Assembly: GCA_963833745.1 (NCBI GenBank)
Contig: CAWHZD010000007.1
Coordinates: 930,001-994,000 of the forward strand
Reading direction: 5' to 3'
DNA length: 64,000 nt
Origin: AP-15 sp963833745
GTDB lineage: Bacteria; Pseudomonadota; Alphaproteobacteria; ATCC43930; CGMCC-115725
Shown here: piece after piece, positions 28,115 to 37,966 of the stretch
Layout of the letters: every line of letters begins with the position of its first letter
Numbering within the stretch: position 1 is the first letter of the stretch
Notes under the pieces: generated by a model
Databases searched by the model: none
Seen by the model: only the letters and a program-made list of their open reading frames with translations
Told to the model about the DNA's origin: nothing
Translations under genes and position numbers: made by a program

Positions 28115-28800
28115 GGTACCCGGAATTGCGCGAGCGGCTCGCCGCCGAATACGTGCTCGGCACGATGCCGGTCCGGGCGCGGCGGCGCTTCGAGCGGCTG
28201 ATGACGGCCGATCCGGCGGTGGCGCGGATCGTTGGGGATTGGGCCGACCGCCTGTCGCCGCTCGACCAGCTGACCCCGGCCGAGGAGCCGCCGGCGCACC
28301 TCTGGCGCGCGGTCGAGAGGCGGGTCGGAGGCGCCCCCGCCGCGCCGGCACGATGGCGCCAATGGTTTGATTCGCTCGCGTTCTGGCGGGGTCTGGCGTT
28401 TGCCGGCAGCCTGGCGGCGGCGGCGCTCGCGATTTACCTCGCGGTCTTTCCGCGGCCGATCCCGCCGACCGTCGTCGCCGTGCTCGCCGGTCACGGCGGC
28501 GAGACCGGCTGGGTCGCGGTCACCGGGCCGAAATCGGGCGAAGTCAGCTTTTCGGCGGTGACGCCGCCGGCCGAAGTCAAGCCGCACGCGTTCGAGCTGT
28601 GGGGCATCGCCGGCGGGCCGCCGCGCTCGCTGGGCCTGCTGCCGCAGCAATCGGGGAACGCGGTCACGTTACGCGCGGGTCGACTGCCGCCGCCCGGCGG
28701 TGTGCTGGCGGTCAGCCTCGAACCGACGGGCGGCTCGCCCACCGGGTCGCCGACCGGCCCGGTGTTGTACCAGGGCAAAGTGTTGATCCGAGCGCCCTGA
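28111..28800 (+). CDS. RskA-type membrane anti-sigma factor
   Basis: 229 aa from the ATG at 28111 (4-bp overlap with the sigma gene). The N-terminal domain (residues 1-75) has the anti-sigma pattern RLAAEYVLGTMPVRARRRFE and HLWRAVERRVG. One TM helix spans about 92-114 (GLAFAGSLAAAALAIYLAVF). The C-terminal periplasmic RskA domain follows (GWVAVTGPKSGEVSFSAV, HAFELWGIAGGPPRSLG, LAVSLEPTGGSPTG). It should hold the ECF sigma at the membrane until regulated proteolysis releases it; no protease gene is adjacent. Confidence 0.9.
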   Translation: MRYPELRERLAAEYVLGTMPVRARRRFERLMTADPAVARIVGDWADRLSPLDQLTPAEEPPAHLWRAVERRVGGAPAAPARWRQWFDSLAFWRGLAFAGSLAAAALAIYLAVFPRPIPPTVVAVLAGHGGETGWVAVTGPKSGEVSFSAVTPPAEVKPHAFELWGIAGGPPRSLGLLPQQSGNAVTLRAGRLPPPGGVLAVSLEPTGGSPTGSPTGPVLYQGKVLIRAP

Positions 28801-28818
28801 TCCGCCGCGCAATCGCCG

Positions 28819-28835
28819 CCGGAAATTTTTTCCGG
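28819..28835. other. Perfect hairpin between anti-sigma and fasciclin genes
   Basis: CCGGAAA-TTT-TTTCCGG forms a 7-bp stem with a 3-base loop, 19 bp after the anti-sigma stop. No T-run follows, so it may be an attenuator, a processing site or an operator rather than a full terminator. Confidence 0.4.
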
Positions 28836-28941
28836 GCTGCATCCGATGCGGCCGCCGGCGCGTAGAGGGGATGAGGCGGCCGGCCCGTAGCCAGAGCGCT
28901 GATGCGGCGGCCGCCGCACCTCATCAGAAAGGAATTACATT

Positions 28942-29493
28942 ATGAATATCAAGCTTCTGGGTGCGACCGCCGCGATCGCGCTGGGCCTCGGCGCCGGGGC
29001 GATGGCGGCGATGGACCCGATGGTCGGCGGCGCGCCGATGTACGCCAGTAAGAACATCGTGCAGAACGCCGTCAACTCGCAGGACCACACGACTTTGGTC
29101 GCCGCCGTCAAGGCCGCCGGGCTGGTCCCGACCCTCCAAGGCGCCGGCCCCTTCACCGTTTTCGCACCGACCAACCAGGCGTTTGCGGCTTTGCCCTCCG
29201 GCACCGTCGACACCTTGCTGAAGCCCGACAAAAAGCCGGAGTTAACCAAAATTCTGACCTATCACGTCGTTCCCGGCCGCTATGACACGGCAATCCTCGG
29301 GCACGATATACAGTCCACCCCGGGCGGCCGGATTTCACTCAAGACCGTGGAAGGCCAACCGTTGATCATCTCCGAAAACGGCAACACGCTGATGGTTACC
29401 GATGCCACAGGCGAGACCGCCGAGGTAACGATACCCGACGTGTTCCAGTCAAACGGGGTCATCATGGTGGTCAACAAGGTATTGATGCCCTAG
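28942..29493 (+). CDS. Secreted fasciclin-domain protein
   Basis: 183 aa with a signal peptide (MNIKLLGATAAIALGLGAGA) and one FAS1 domain covering about residues 38-182. The two conserved FAS1 boxes are visible: GPFTVFAPTNQAFAALP and, near the end, DVFQSNGVIMVVNKVLMP, with ILTYHVVPGRYD between. FAS1 proteins act in adhesion or extracellular matrix contacts. A good AAAGGA-type site precedes the ATG. It lies 141 bp after the anti-sigma gene and may have its own sigma-dependent promoter, as mpt83/mpt70 do under SigK in mycobacteria. Confidence 0.93.
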   Translation: MNIKLLGATAAIALGLGAGAMAAMDPMVGGAPMYASKNIVQNAVNSQDHTTLVAAVKAAGLVPTLQGAGPFTVFAPTNQAFAALPSGTVDTLLKPDKKPELTKILTYHVVPGRYDTAILGHDIQSTPGGRISLKTVEGQPLIISENGNTLMVTDATGETAEVTIPDVFQSNGVIMVVNKVLMP

Positions 29494-29743
29494 GCGTGCA
29501 GATCATACAGATGGTTCCAATCCCGCCCTCTTCGTCGCTGCCGCGCAAGCGGGGGCCCAGTTCCACGAGCTCGGTCACCGCCGCCCGCCACTCCTGCTTC
29601 GCCCCGGTTATCTGGAAATGACGATGACCGGTCGGTGGCGGTCGCCGGGAGGATTCACCGCTTTCGCCATGGCACTTCATTCCCGTGCGAATTTGATTGG
29701 CAGCGTCGAAGTCCTAGGTTCGCCGTGCCGCCCGTTGCCCATG

Positions 29744-29769
29744 AAAAAGGCCGCGGGTCGCGGCGGCCT
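29744..29769 (-). terminator. Rho-independent terminator, minus strand
   Basis: On the minus strand AGGCCGC and GCGGCCT form a 7-bp stem around an 8-base loop, followed directly by TTTTT. It sits 37 bp downstream of the 3' end of the tRNA-Gln sequence and would end that transcript. Confidence 0.65.
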
Positions 29770-29805
29770 CCTCTCGTGACTTGTCGACTTGATCGTCGGA
29801 TTTGC

Positions 29806-29853
29806 TGGCTGGGGGACTAGGATTCGAACCTAGACTGGCGGAGTCAGAGTCCG
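29806..29853 (-). other. 3' fragment of tRNA-Gln(CUG), probable integration site (att)
   Basis: Read on the minus strand, the segment is CGGACTCTGACTCCG (anticodon arm with CTG), a short variable loop, CTAGGTTCGAATCCTAG (perfect T arm), TCCCCCA acceptor strand, G and CCA. The 26 bases upstream can be forced into an acceptor stem with one mismatch (TGGCGGG) but give no paired D arm, so this is not a normal tRNA. A 3' tRNA fragment beside a tyrosine integrase gene is the standard mark of a genomic-island attachment site. On this orientation the intact tRNA would be at the far (right) end of the island; I do not see it in the window. Confidence 0.65.
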
Positions 29854-30008
29854 ACAACCTACGCCGCCACAACCCGCCACTAGTGCTATATCAGCACCAA
29901 AACCCGCAATCCCCCTTGCCATTACGCCGTCAGATTCCGACATGTCCTGTCCCGACTACGATCGTCGGTGCCGACATGGTGCCGACACGCACCGAAGAGG
30001 AACACTCA

Positions 30009-31275
30009 ATGCGGGCGAAGATCACCAAACGGGTTGTCGATGGTATCGAGCCGCGGGAGGCCACCTACCTTGTCCGTGACACCGATGTTAAGGGCTACGT
30101 TCTTGTCATGACCCCTGCGGGCGCGAAGTCCTATGCGGTCGATCACCGCGCGGGTTCGGGACGTGGCTCGCCAAAGCGGCGGCTCACCATAGGCAAGCAT
30201 GGCTCACCATGGACACCGGAGACGGCGCGCGCAGAGGCGAAGCGCTTTCTCGCCGAGGTTGCCGCCGGTCGCGATCCCGCGTCAGCGCGCCAAGAAGACC
30301 GCAAGGCGCTAACCTTTGACAACCTGATCGCTCTCTATCTAACCGAGGGCATCAGCCACAAGAAGGCCTCGACCCTCAAAGCGGATCGCGGACGCATCGA
30401 GCATCACCTGCGGCCTTTGCTCGGCAAACTGCGAGCCGATCGAAATCGTCCGTGCCGACGTCGAACGAATGCGCAATGCCGTCGCGGCCGGCAAGACAGC
30501 CGAGAAGATCATGAGCGGTGAGAAGCGACGGTCCGGCAGCATGGCCAGGGGCGGCCAGGGCGTCGCTGCGCAATGCGTCGCGCTCGCCAGTTCGGTCTTT
30601 GCGTTCGCGGTCGAGCGCGCCTTGTGCGCCGACAACCCAGCGCGCGGCGTCAAAAAAGCGCCAGTGCGCAAGGTAGAGCGCTTCCTGTCCGAGGCGGAAA
30701 TCGCGCGACTCGCCGAGGCGCTGGATATCGAAGCGCAGCGATCGGGCAATCCCTATCCGTCGGCGGCGATCAAGCTGTTGCTGCTTACCGGGTGCCGTCG
30801 GGGCGAGATCGTTAATCTGTACTGGGATCACGTCGATTTCGAGCGCGAATGCCTGCGGCTCCCGGATAGCAAGACCGGCGCGAAGGTCGTGTATCTCAAC
30901 GCACCGGCACGCGCCTTGCTCCAAGAACTCCCGCGCATGGCAGACAACCGGCGGGTGATCCCCGGCATGAGGGCCGATAGCGCGAGCGCAGCTATCGACA
31001 ATTCCTGGTCGCGCGTACGTTCAGCCGCCGGACTAGGTGATGTCCGCCTGCATGATCTGCGGCACAGCTTTGCCAGCGTTGGCGCCGCCAGCGGCCTGAG
31101 CTTACCCATCATCGGCGCATTACTCGGCCACAAGCACGCCGCGACCACACAAAGATACGCGCACCTGTCGGCAGATCCGCTGCGCGCCGCCAACGACGCG
31201 GTGGGCGCGAGGATTGCAGCGGCAATGCGTCGGAAGGCAGAGGCGATTCCTGCGGAGGGGGCAAAATTTGCGTAG
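30009..31275 (+). pseudogene. Tyrosine recombinase/integrase, frameshifted
   Basis: The N-terminal part from the ATG at 30009 (AGAGGAA upstream) has the DUF4102-type arm-binding domain (VVDGIEPREATYLVRDTDVK, RLTIGKHGSPWTPETARAEA). Near 30430 the frame shifts by one base; the rest continues in the next frame (EPIEIVRADVERMRNAVAAG) to 31275. The catalytic domain is complete: Arg in LTGCRRGEI, HDLRHSFASVG, and LLGHKHAATTQRYAHL with the nucleophilic Tyr. It is related to P4-type island integrases that use tRNA genes. If the shift is real the island can no longer excise on its own. Confidence 0.82.
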
Positions 31276-31775
31276 CAGAAAAGGCGCGACACGTGGTTAG
31301 GGCGTAGTTTTTTTAGGTTCCCGCCGTTGCGGAAGCGGTTTCGGCTTCGGCGCGGCGGCCGATCAGGCCGGTTTATATTCCGTCGTTCTGTCGCTTATAA
31401 AAGCCGCCCGAGCGAGCATTAAGTGACGCGAGTTTCGGTTTACGATCCGGCAACTGACCCGAAGAAGAGGCCGCGGCTATCGGGCCAAGTTTCCTTGACC
31501 GGCCGCATATCGGGCGGCGAAACGATCGAGGGAGCCATTGCCGGCGCGAAGTTGCGAAGCGCGGCTGAATCGCGATGATGCAGGTGGAAGCTGAACGGCC
31601 GATCCCGCCGCTCTCCGTGGAGCCGGTCGAACGCTACAGCGGGAAAGGCGGCTTCGCGCCAAAATCTATGCATCGTCGGCTGGCCGAGCGCCCGAGTGCG
31701 AAGAGGTGAGCGTTATCCCGGCGCTGACATAGCTCGCCGAGGCTGGGCTAACGTACCGGTGATTGTGATAGAGGA
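31276..31775 (+). other. Intergenic region with one possible 44-aa ORF
   Basis: About 500 bp after the integrase. The only candidate is a small plus-strand frame at 31575-31709 (MMQVEAERPIPPLSVEPVER..., ending PSAKR) with no strong ribosome site. Otherwise I see no supported feature; an integrase terminator may lie near the T-run around 31310. Confidence 0.3.
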
Positions 31776-32600
31776 ATGTCGAGCCAGCCGTCCGCTAACC
31801 AGGCCACCAACGCACAGACATTGTCCCTGGCTGGTCCGGTTCTTGCGGCACTTTCAATTCCGGGGATCGATCCCGCTCGATTTGGGGCGGCGAAGGACGC
31901 CCTCGGGCCACTGCCGATTGATGGGCAAATACAGCTCGCGAATCGACTGATAGATGCGCGTGGTCAGTATCTTGTTCATCGCGTGTGGGTAAGTGACAGT
32001 GAGAGCACTCAAAGTCTCCGTCGAAAGCGACTGGAAGAAATAGGTCGGGCCGCTGATCGACTACTGAGACTACTTCATCGGGATGGTGCGGAAGCTAAAC
32101 CTTGGAACCTGCACCCTGCGGTTACGTTGGCGCTCCCCCGGCTTTTCCGAATTGCTTCGGAGCATCGCTCAAATCCAATCTGGGATCAGGGACTGACCCG
32201 ACTTGGGGGAATGCTGGCAGATCTCGCCGAGGTCGGTGCCCATGCGGAGGCCGTCTTTGAGGCGCAATTTCCGAAGAGGCACGGCGGCGGGCGTCGGGCG
32301 GGGCCTGAACCCGCAACTAAACTTGTCGAACAGCTAATAGATATCTACGGGGCGATGCGGGCTCAGTATCCCCGGAGTGGACCTGCGCCCGCTTTCGGCC
32401 GTCCGCTCCTTCAATTCGTTCGCGCTGGCCTTGCCTTTGCGGTGAGCGCCCGCACGGAGGTCATCGACTCTGACGGCAGACGCTACAGACCGTTTGAAGT
32501 GGCTTTTCTGGAGGTCGATCTGCCGAAGCCGAGCCGGATTACCGACAAATCGATCCAGGGAGTGTTCCAGCGCCGCCGTACACGGATCAAGGCGAAATAG
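31776..32600 (+). CDS. Island protein of unknown function
   Basis: A 274-aa soluble protein that I do not recognise. The N-terminal 30 residues are Ser/Gln-rich; the centre is helical with many Arg and Leu (RRKRLEEIGRAADRLLRLLH, LPRLFRIASEHRSNPIWDQG) and the C-terminus is basic (FQRRRTRIKAK). It has no TM or signal peptide. It lies between the integrase and the AlpA-like regulator on the same strand, where islands often carry regulatory or accessory proteins of narrow distribution. Confidence 0.65.
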   Translation: MSSQPSANQATNAQTLSLAGPVLAALSIPGIDPARFGAAKDALGPLPIDGQIQLANRLIDARGQYLVHRVWVSDSESTQSLRRKRLEEIGRAADRLLRLLHRDGAEAKPWNLHPAVTLALPRLFRIASEHRSNPIWDQGLTRLGGMLADLAEVGAHAEAVFEAQFPKRHGGGRRAGPEPATKLVEQLIDIYGAMRAQYPRSGPAPAFGRPLLQFVRAGLAFAVSARTEVIDSDGRRYRPFEVAFLEVDLPKPSRITDKSIQGVFQRRRTRIKAK

Positions 32601-32679
32601 CAGTTGATTTGAGCATTTCGGGAGCACGACTAGCGACATAAGTTGCCTCGCAGCGCCAGAACCGCGGAGTGCAAGACAA

Positions 32680-32910
32680 ATGCCCACCGAACCACCACAG
32701 CCTCTGCTTAAACAACACGAGTACGCAAATCTTCGTCGTTGTTCAGAGCGTACTATTGAACGCGAGAGAGCGTCCGGCACAGGTTGCCGATACATAAAAA
32801 TCGGCCGTGCCGTCCTCTACAAGCAAAACGATGTACTCGATTTCATCGACCGGCACGCGCGTCAGAGCACCAGCGAACGCACGATCGCGAGCATCCACCA
32901 CCCAAAATGA
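32680..32910 (+). CDS. AlpA-like helix-turn-helix DNA-binding protein
   Basis: A 76-aa protein of the excisionase/AlpA size class. The central YANLRRCSERTIERERASGT plus GCRYIKIGRAVLYKQNDVLD resembles the winged MerR-like HTH of AlpA proteins, in which the second helix reads the DNA and a VLY/VRY strand forms the wing. It overlaps the primase-like gene by 4 bp (ATGA). A role in activating integrase or excision, or island replication genes, is likely from context. Confidence 0.72.
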   Translation: MPTEPPQPLLKQHEYANLRRCSERTIERERASGTGCRYIKIGRAVLYKQNDVLDFIDRHARQSTSERTIASIHHPK

Positions 32911-35562
32911 CGATCGATTTCCCCGAGGGCGGCTCGTCCTTCAGCCGGAAGCGCTACGTCAAAAGCGAAGCCGCTAAGGCCGCCGTGCGCGGACACGAGG
33001 CCGAGATCGTCCAGGCGCTCGGCATCCCGTGGCCGCCAGGTCGAGGCGATCACATCAACTGCCCCCATCCCGACCATGACGACCGCGATCCGTCCTGGCG
33101 GCTGATGGAGTCGGGCCTCGCCGTCTGCACCTGCCATGACGGCCGGCCTCATTCGGTCTTCGATGTTGCCATGCACTTCCAGGGGCTAGACTTCGAGGCT
33201 GCCAAGCTGCGCATCGTCGAGCTGCTCGGCCGCACCGACCTGATAATCGGGCCACAGACCGAAGCGCCGGGCCTGACCCTCGAAGAATACGCCCAAGCCA
33301 AAAAGCTGCCGATCGAGTTTTTGCTGGGACTGGGCGTGCGCCAGGCAACGTATGGCGGCCGGCCCGCGGTACGCATGCCCTATACCCCGGCCGATGGCGG
33401 CCCGCCCTCGATCAAGTTCAGGATATCTCTCTCGGGCGATCCCAAGACCAAGTGGCGCAAGGGCGACAAGGCGCTGCTCTACGGCGCCCACGACGCCAAG
33501 CACCTCCCAGCGGCCGGGCGCGTGGTTCTGGTCGAAGGCGAGAGCGATTGCCACACTCTTTGGAAGCATCAGATTCCGGCATTGGGTTTGCCGGGGGCGG
33601 CGGCTTGGAATGAGGAGCGCGATGCGCCGCTTCTGAAAGACGTGCCGGTCATCTTTGTTGTTGTCGAGCCCGACCGCGGCGGCGCGGCAGTAATGGCGTG
33701 GCTGATGTGCTCCTCGATAGCATCGTGGGCGCGCCTGGTGCACATGCCGCGCGAGACCAAGGACGTCAGCGCGCTTTACCTCTCGGATCCGGAAAACTTT
33801 GTCAAGAATTTAGACGCCTTGTTCGAGGCGGCGCAACCGCTACCGCAACACCTCATTTCTTCGCCGCCGCCACGGCCAGATGAGAAAGCGGACGACCGCC
33901 CGTCCTTGATTGTCGACGATGCCGACCTGACACGTACTGCGCGAGCGCTTCGCGATCTGTTGGCCACGCGCGCAGACCTTTACGATCGAGGCACGCCTGT
34001 CAGGCTTGTGCGCGATGTTGTGAGCGACGCCATGTTTGCACGGCAGCTCACTGTAGAGGGGGTCGTCCATGAGGCGCACCGGGTCGCGCGGCCGGTCAAA
34101 TTGAAGGTGAATAAGGACGGGTCGATCGTCGAGACTCCCGTCACTTTGCCCAATCGCGTCGCCCGTCTCTATCTGGACATGATGAGCGAATGGAACCTTC
34201 GCGTGCTCAATGGGGTAACAACCGCGCCGATCCTTTCAGGCGATGGAACTATTGTTGGGCGACACGGCTACGACCAGGGCCTCGGACTGTGGTGCGACGG
34301 CGTAGAGACCGCCCCTATGCCCCCTATGGTCCCTATGTCATCCGCCACCGCGGCGCTTTTGCGCCTGCGCATTACCTTCCGTACCTTTCCTTTCGCCGAC
34401 GCGCCGCGTGTGCAGGACGCAACATTGGGGGTGGAGGTCGTCGACATTAGCCAGCCGCCCGGACACGACGAGTCCGCCTTCCTCATGGGCTTGATGACAG
34501 CCGTCTGCAGGCCGAGTTTATGGCTGGCGCCGGGCCTGCTGCTCGTTGCGCCGCAAATATCAGGCGCCGGCACCGGTAAAGGCCTATTGGTGCGCGCCAT
34601 CTGTATTATCGCCTTTGGGCAGTCCCCGCGACCGTTCACGGTCGGCCATGATCGCGAAGAGCTCGAGAAGCGCATCACTGCGGCGTTGCTCGAAGCGGCG
34701 CCAGTGCTGTTTCTCGATAATGCGAACAGCCTGGCCCTGCGTTCCCCGACACTCGCGAGCGCCATGACCGAACGTCCTGCGCATGCGCGACTTTGGTAGG
34801 CTGAGAATGCGGCTGATCAACTCGACAACCTACGTGGTCGTGACCGGCAACGCCGTGACCGTCGCAGAGGATCTCGCCCGCCGGTTTCTGACCGTCGAGC
34901 TTGACGCGAAGATGGAGGATCCGGAGGAGCGCCCGTTCCCGCCCGGATTTCTAGCGTCAATCCGGGAGCGCCGCGTCGAACTACTCGTCGATATCCTCAC
35001 CATATGGCGGTTCGGCCGACAGAATCCGAGCCTACTCAAGCGCGGCAGGGCGCTCGGCAGCTTTGAGACTTGGTGCGAGTGGGTCCGGGACCCGCTACTG
35101 ACACTAGGATGTGCCGATCCGGTCGCGCGCATTGCAGAGATCAAGGGCAAGGACCAGCGGCGCCGTTGCGTCGCGGAAATCCTGAGCACGTGGTGTGCGC
35201 GCCACGGGAGTGCGCCAGTGAAGGTTGCCGACATTAATCCGGATGTGCGCACCCTTATCGACCCTCAGGGACGCGGCCGCCAGTTCGTCGCGGCAGCTGT
35301 GGAGAAAATGGTCGGGACCCGCGTCGGCGGATTCATGCTGACGGTCCAGCGTGGCGGTGGAAAATGGAGCGTAGCCACGTATGCCGTGTGCAAGACGACA
35401 ACTGATTTCGCCGGCGACGGCCCAGAGCATAGGGGTCATAGGGATCATAGGGGGGCCGACACCCCGCCAAGCGCCGCTATTGCCCCCGTTGCACAAGATC
35501 CTGCACTCGATCCCGTCGATGCTGAAGATGGCTTACCGCCCAATGAAGAGGTCGTCTTATGA
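32907..35562 (+). pseudogene. Island primase/helicase-like replication protein, frameshifted
   Basis: The 5' part (32907-34799) has a zinc-binding primase start (CPHPDHDDRDPSWRL...VCTC), then a TOPRIM-like block (AGRVVLVEGESDCHTLWKHQ, ALGLPGAAAWN). A P-loop-like ATPase region follows (GAGTGKGLLVRAICIIAFGQ, PVLFLDNANSLALRSPTL). Near 34785 the frame shifts by one base; the second part (34783-35562) continues the helicase (MRLINSTTYVVVTGNAVTVA, EDLARRFLTVELD) and a C-terminal domain. Together they would be about 880 aa, as in island primase-helicases. The 3' end overlaps the next gene by 4 bp. Confidence 0.75.
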
Positions 35563-36113
35563 CCGCCGCCGCGGAGGAACTTCTCGGTTGCCTCGCCGAG
35601 CTTGGAGCCAGCGTCGCCCCAACAGACGGTGATCGCCTCGTCGTCCGCGCCGGTCCATCAGGCATACCACCGGTGCTTATGGCGCGCTTGCGGGCGGCAA
35701 AATCCGATCTGATCGCAGCGCTCGCCCTGGGTGCCCACGCTCCGTCGCAAACCGCGGACAGCACAACTCATCCGGTTGACGCTGCTTGGTGGCGCAATCA
35801 TTTCATGATCCGCACCACTCATTGGGAGCTTGGCGGCTATCGGCCGCACTTGGAAGCCCAATGGCTCGCTTTCGCCGAGATGTTGCACGAACTCCGGGAA
35901 AGACACGGCCGACGATGGCCCACTTGGCAATGCGCCGGCTGCGACGAATCGATCGGCGGCTTATTGGCGCTGACGTTGGCAGACGGAAACCGCGTCCACT
36001 TTGACGAGGAAACCCAATGCCTGATCCGCTTTGGCCGGCGATGGCGTGGCGACGCGGTGGCTGGACTAAGGACGCTCGAGATCGAAGCGCCGCCTGGCTT
36101 CGAGCTACTATGA
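35559..36113 (+). CDS. Island protein with TubC-docking-like N-terminus
   Basis: A 184-aa protein starting in a 4-bp overlap with the primase gene. Residues 5-50 (ELLGCLAELGASVAPTDGDR, LMARLRAAKSDLIAAL) resemble the small TubC N-terminal docking fold often found in alphaproteobacterial phage and island proteins. The rest contains a possible zinc site (WPTWQCAGCDESIGG) and ends LRTLEIEAPPGFELL. Function unknown; probably part of the same operon as the replication protein. Confidence 0.65.
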   Translation: MTAAAEELLGCLAELGASVAPTDGDRLVVRAGPSGIPPVLMARLRAAKSDLIAALALGAHAPSQTADSTTHPVDAAWWRNHFMIRTTHWELGGYRPHLEAQWLAFAEMLHELRERHGRRWPTWQCAGCDESIGGLLALTLADGNRVHFDEETQCLIRFGRRWRGDAVAGLRTLEIEAPPGFELL

Positions 36114-36356
36114 TTCCGCCGACTACCGTTTCATCAAAGCTCAAACATTCTTGCTGCGGTTCTAGGAACGCCGTCAGCAGGGCGACTCGGGTCGGATGTG
36201 CTCGCTGGTCGCTGGCTTTACCGGGCAGGCCCGTTCCCGGAACGAGTTGCGGGGACAAGGCGCCCTCTTGCGCACGCGCGCGCGAGCAAAAGCTAGCCAT
36301 TGGTCAGCATGTTGCGGGTCACGCCCAAAGCGCGCGGACAAACGGAAGGATCATAC

Positions 36357-36575
36357 ATGAGTATGGAGACTGCGACAGTTCGTTCCGCTGGCGCTCGGCG
36401 CATGGCCCGGCACCGCGAGCGCCGACAGTTGGGTCTGCGATGTCTTACGATCGAGTTGCGGGAGACCGAAATCGACGTATTGATACGTCGAGGTCGGCTC
36501 GCTCCTGATAGGCGTGGCGATCTCTTCGCGGTCAAAAAGGCTCTGCACGGGTTCCTCGATGACGCGTTACGGTGA
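36357..36575 (+). CDS. Small basic island protein of unknown function
   Basis: 72 aa from the ATG at 36357, preceded by GGAAGGA. The pattern ARRMARHRERRQLGLRCLTI then ELRETEIDVLIRRGRLAPD and AVKKALHGFLDDAL is a recurrent type of small alphaproteobacterial protein with a strand-helix-helix layout; DNA binding is possible. It is separated from the upstream gene by 240 bp with no other feature. Confidence 0.55.
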   Translation: MSMETATVRSAGARRMARHRERRQLGLRCLTIELRETEIDVLIRRGRLAPDRRGDLFAVKKALHGFLDDALR

Positions 36576-36727
36576 CGTGCAACACGCCAGCTGCTTAGCT
36601 CGGCCCTGGACGCCTTTGGAAGTTCGGCCGTTTCCCGTGAAGGTGCAAGATACTGCGCCCGCCGCATCGGGCGGGGCTGTGCTACGATCGGCCCAAAATT
36701 CGGGCCGAAACGGGAGGATCTTGCGAA

Positions 36728-37591
36728 ATGGCTGAAGAGGTTCTCGATGCAAATGCAGAGCAGCGCCGCTATTGGAATACGGTAGCCGGGCCGCGCTGGG
36801 TCGCCGCCCCGGGGCTCAGGGAACGGCGCAACCAGGAGAGCCTCGCACTACTGCTGGCGCGCCTGGGCCTCGCCGGCGGCGAGAGCGTGCTCGAAATCGG
36901 CTGCGGCACCGGCGCCTTGACCCTGCCGCTCGCCGCGGCGGTCGGCGACCGAGGGCGGGTGGTCGCGGTCGACATTTCGGAGCCGATGCTCGGCGCTGCG
37001 CGGCAGCGGGTCGGCGAACGCGGGCTGCGCAACGTCACATTGTTTCTCGGGGACGCGCAGGTGTTCCCCCTCGAACAAGGCGCGTTCGATCTCGCGACCT
37101 CGCGCATGGGCGTCATGTTCTTCGCCGACCCAGCGGCGGCCTTTCGCAATATCGGCGGCGCGTTGAAATCGACCGGGCGCCTCGTCTTCGCCTGCTGGGG
37201 CCGCTCGCGGAGAACCGGCACTGGCTGATCTCCTACGATGTCGCGCTGCGCCATCTCGGGCCGCCGGCGCCGCAGCCCGCTCACGAACCGAGCCCGCTCG
37301 CCTTTGCCGACCCCGACTATATCCGCAGGGTTCTCGCGGCGGCCGGCTTCGCCGATATCACGGTCGACCGCGCTCACCCGACGATCATCGGCGGCAGCCC
37401 CGAGGAGGAAGCCCGCCAGGCGCTAGGCATGGGGCCCGACGGCGCGGCTGATCGAAGAGAAGAAGCCGACCGAAGCAACCCACCAGGCAGTCGCCCGCGA
37501 AATCGAGGCAGCCTTCGCCGCCGAATCCGGTTCCGGCCCGCTCCACCTGCCCGCAACCATCTTTCTCGTCGCCGCCCGCCGCCCAGCTTGA
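36728..37591 (+). pseudogene. Class I SAM-dependent methyltransferase, two frameshifts
   Basis: The 5' part (36728 to about 37195) has the SAM-binding motif I (SVLEIGCGTGALTLPLAAAV) and later motifs (RVVAVDISEPMLGAARQRV, GDAQVFPLEQGAFDLATSRM). The frame then moves by one base: LAENRHWLISYDVALRHLGP, YIRRVLAAAGFADITVDRAH. A second shift near 37440 leads to ARLIEEKKPTEATHQAVARE and LHLPATIFLVAARRPA before the stop at 37589. The joined 287 aa matches ubiquinone-biosynthesis-like small-molecule methyltransferases. The substrate is unknown; it looks inactivated. Confidence 0.78.
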
Positions 37592-37696
37592 ACGCACTCA
37601 ATCAACGAACTCGAAGCGGATAATGCTAGCTAGCTAACAACCGACGGTGTGACCTCAGGCCTCAGGCCTCTCGCATCGAACGCATCTTTGCGATAC

Positions 37697-37966
37697 TCAA
37701 TGAGCTCGATCGAGGCTCGATCGAAGCTTCAGCTCGCCTCGTAACGCGTCCGGCGACGGCTTGAGGAGCGCATTGTAATCAGCGTTTTTGATGGACAGCT
37801 TCGTGGTCAATTTCCCGGCCAGCCGCGCGGCACTCGCCCGGTCCATCCCGTCGAGCGCGTTGGCGAGCGCGATCAGCCGGGCGCTGACCCGCCCGTCATT
37901 CTCGCGCCGGGCCTGCCGGCGGAGCTCCGCCGAGCTGATGTCGTCTCGTATCCTCAGAGCAGGCAT
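37697..37966 (-). pseudogene. IS630-family transposase N-terminal remnant
   Basis: From the ATG at 37966 the frame reads MPALRIRDDISSAELRRQAR and RVSARLIALANALDGMDRAS AARLAG, which is the standard HTH start of IS630-type transposases. After about 55 residues the similarity is lost (KLTTKLSIKNADYNALLK) and the DDE domain is absent. A decayed insertion-sequence trace at the edge of the island. Confidence 0.6.

Noticed and set aside
29806..29879. Complete functional tRNA-Gln gene
   Set aside because: The 5' half gives an acceptor mismatch and no D-arm pairing, so only the 3' half is accepted.
29802..30008. Open frame starting MLAGGLGFEPRLAESESDNL in front of the integrase
   Set aside because: This is the translation of the antisense tRNA-Gln fragment; the real integrase start is the ATG at 30009 with a ribosome site.
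31440..31673. 77-codon minus-strand frame after the integrase
   Set aside because: No ribosome site, no recognisable features; not better than chance in GC-rich DNA.
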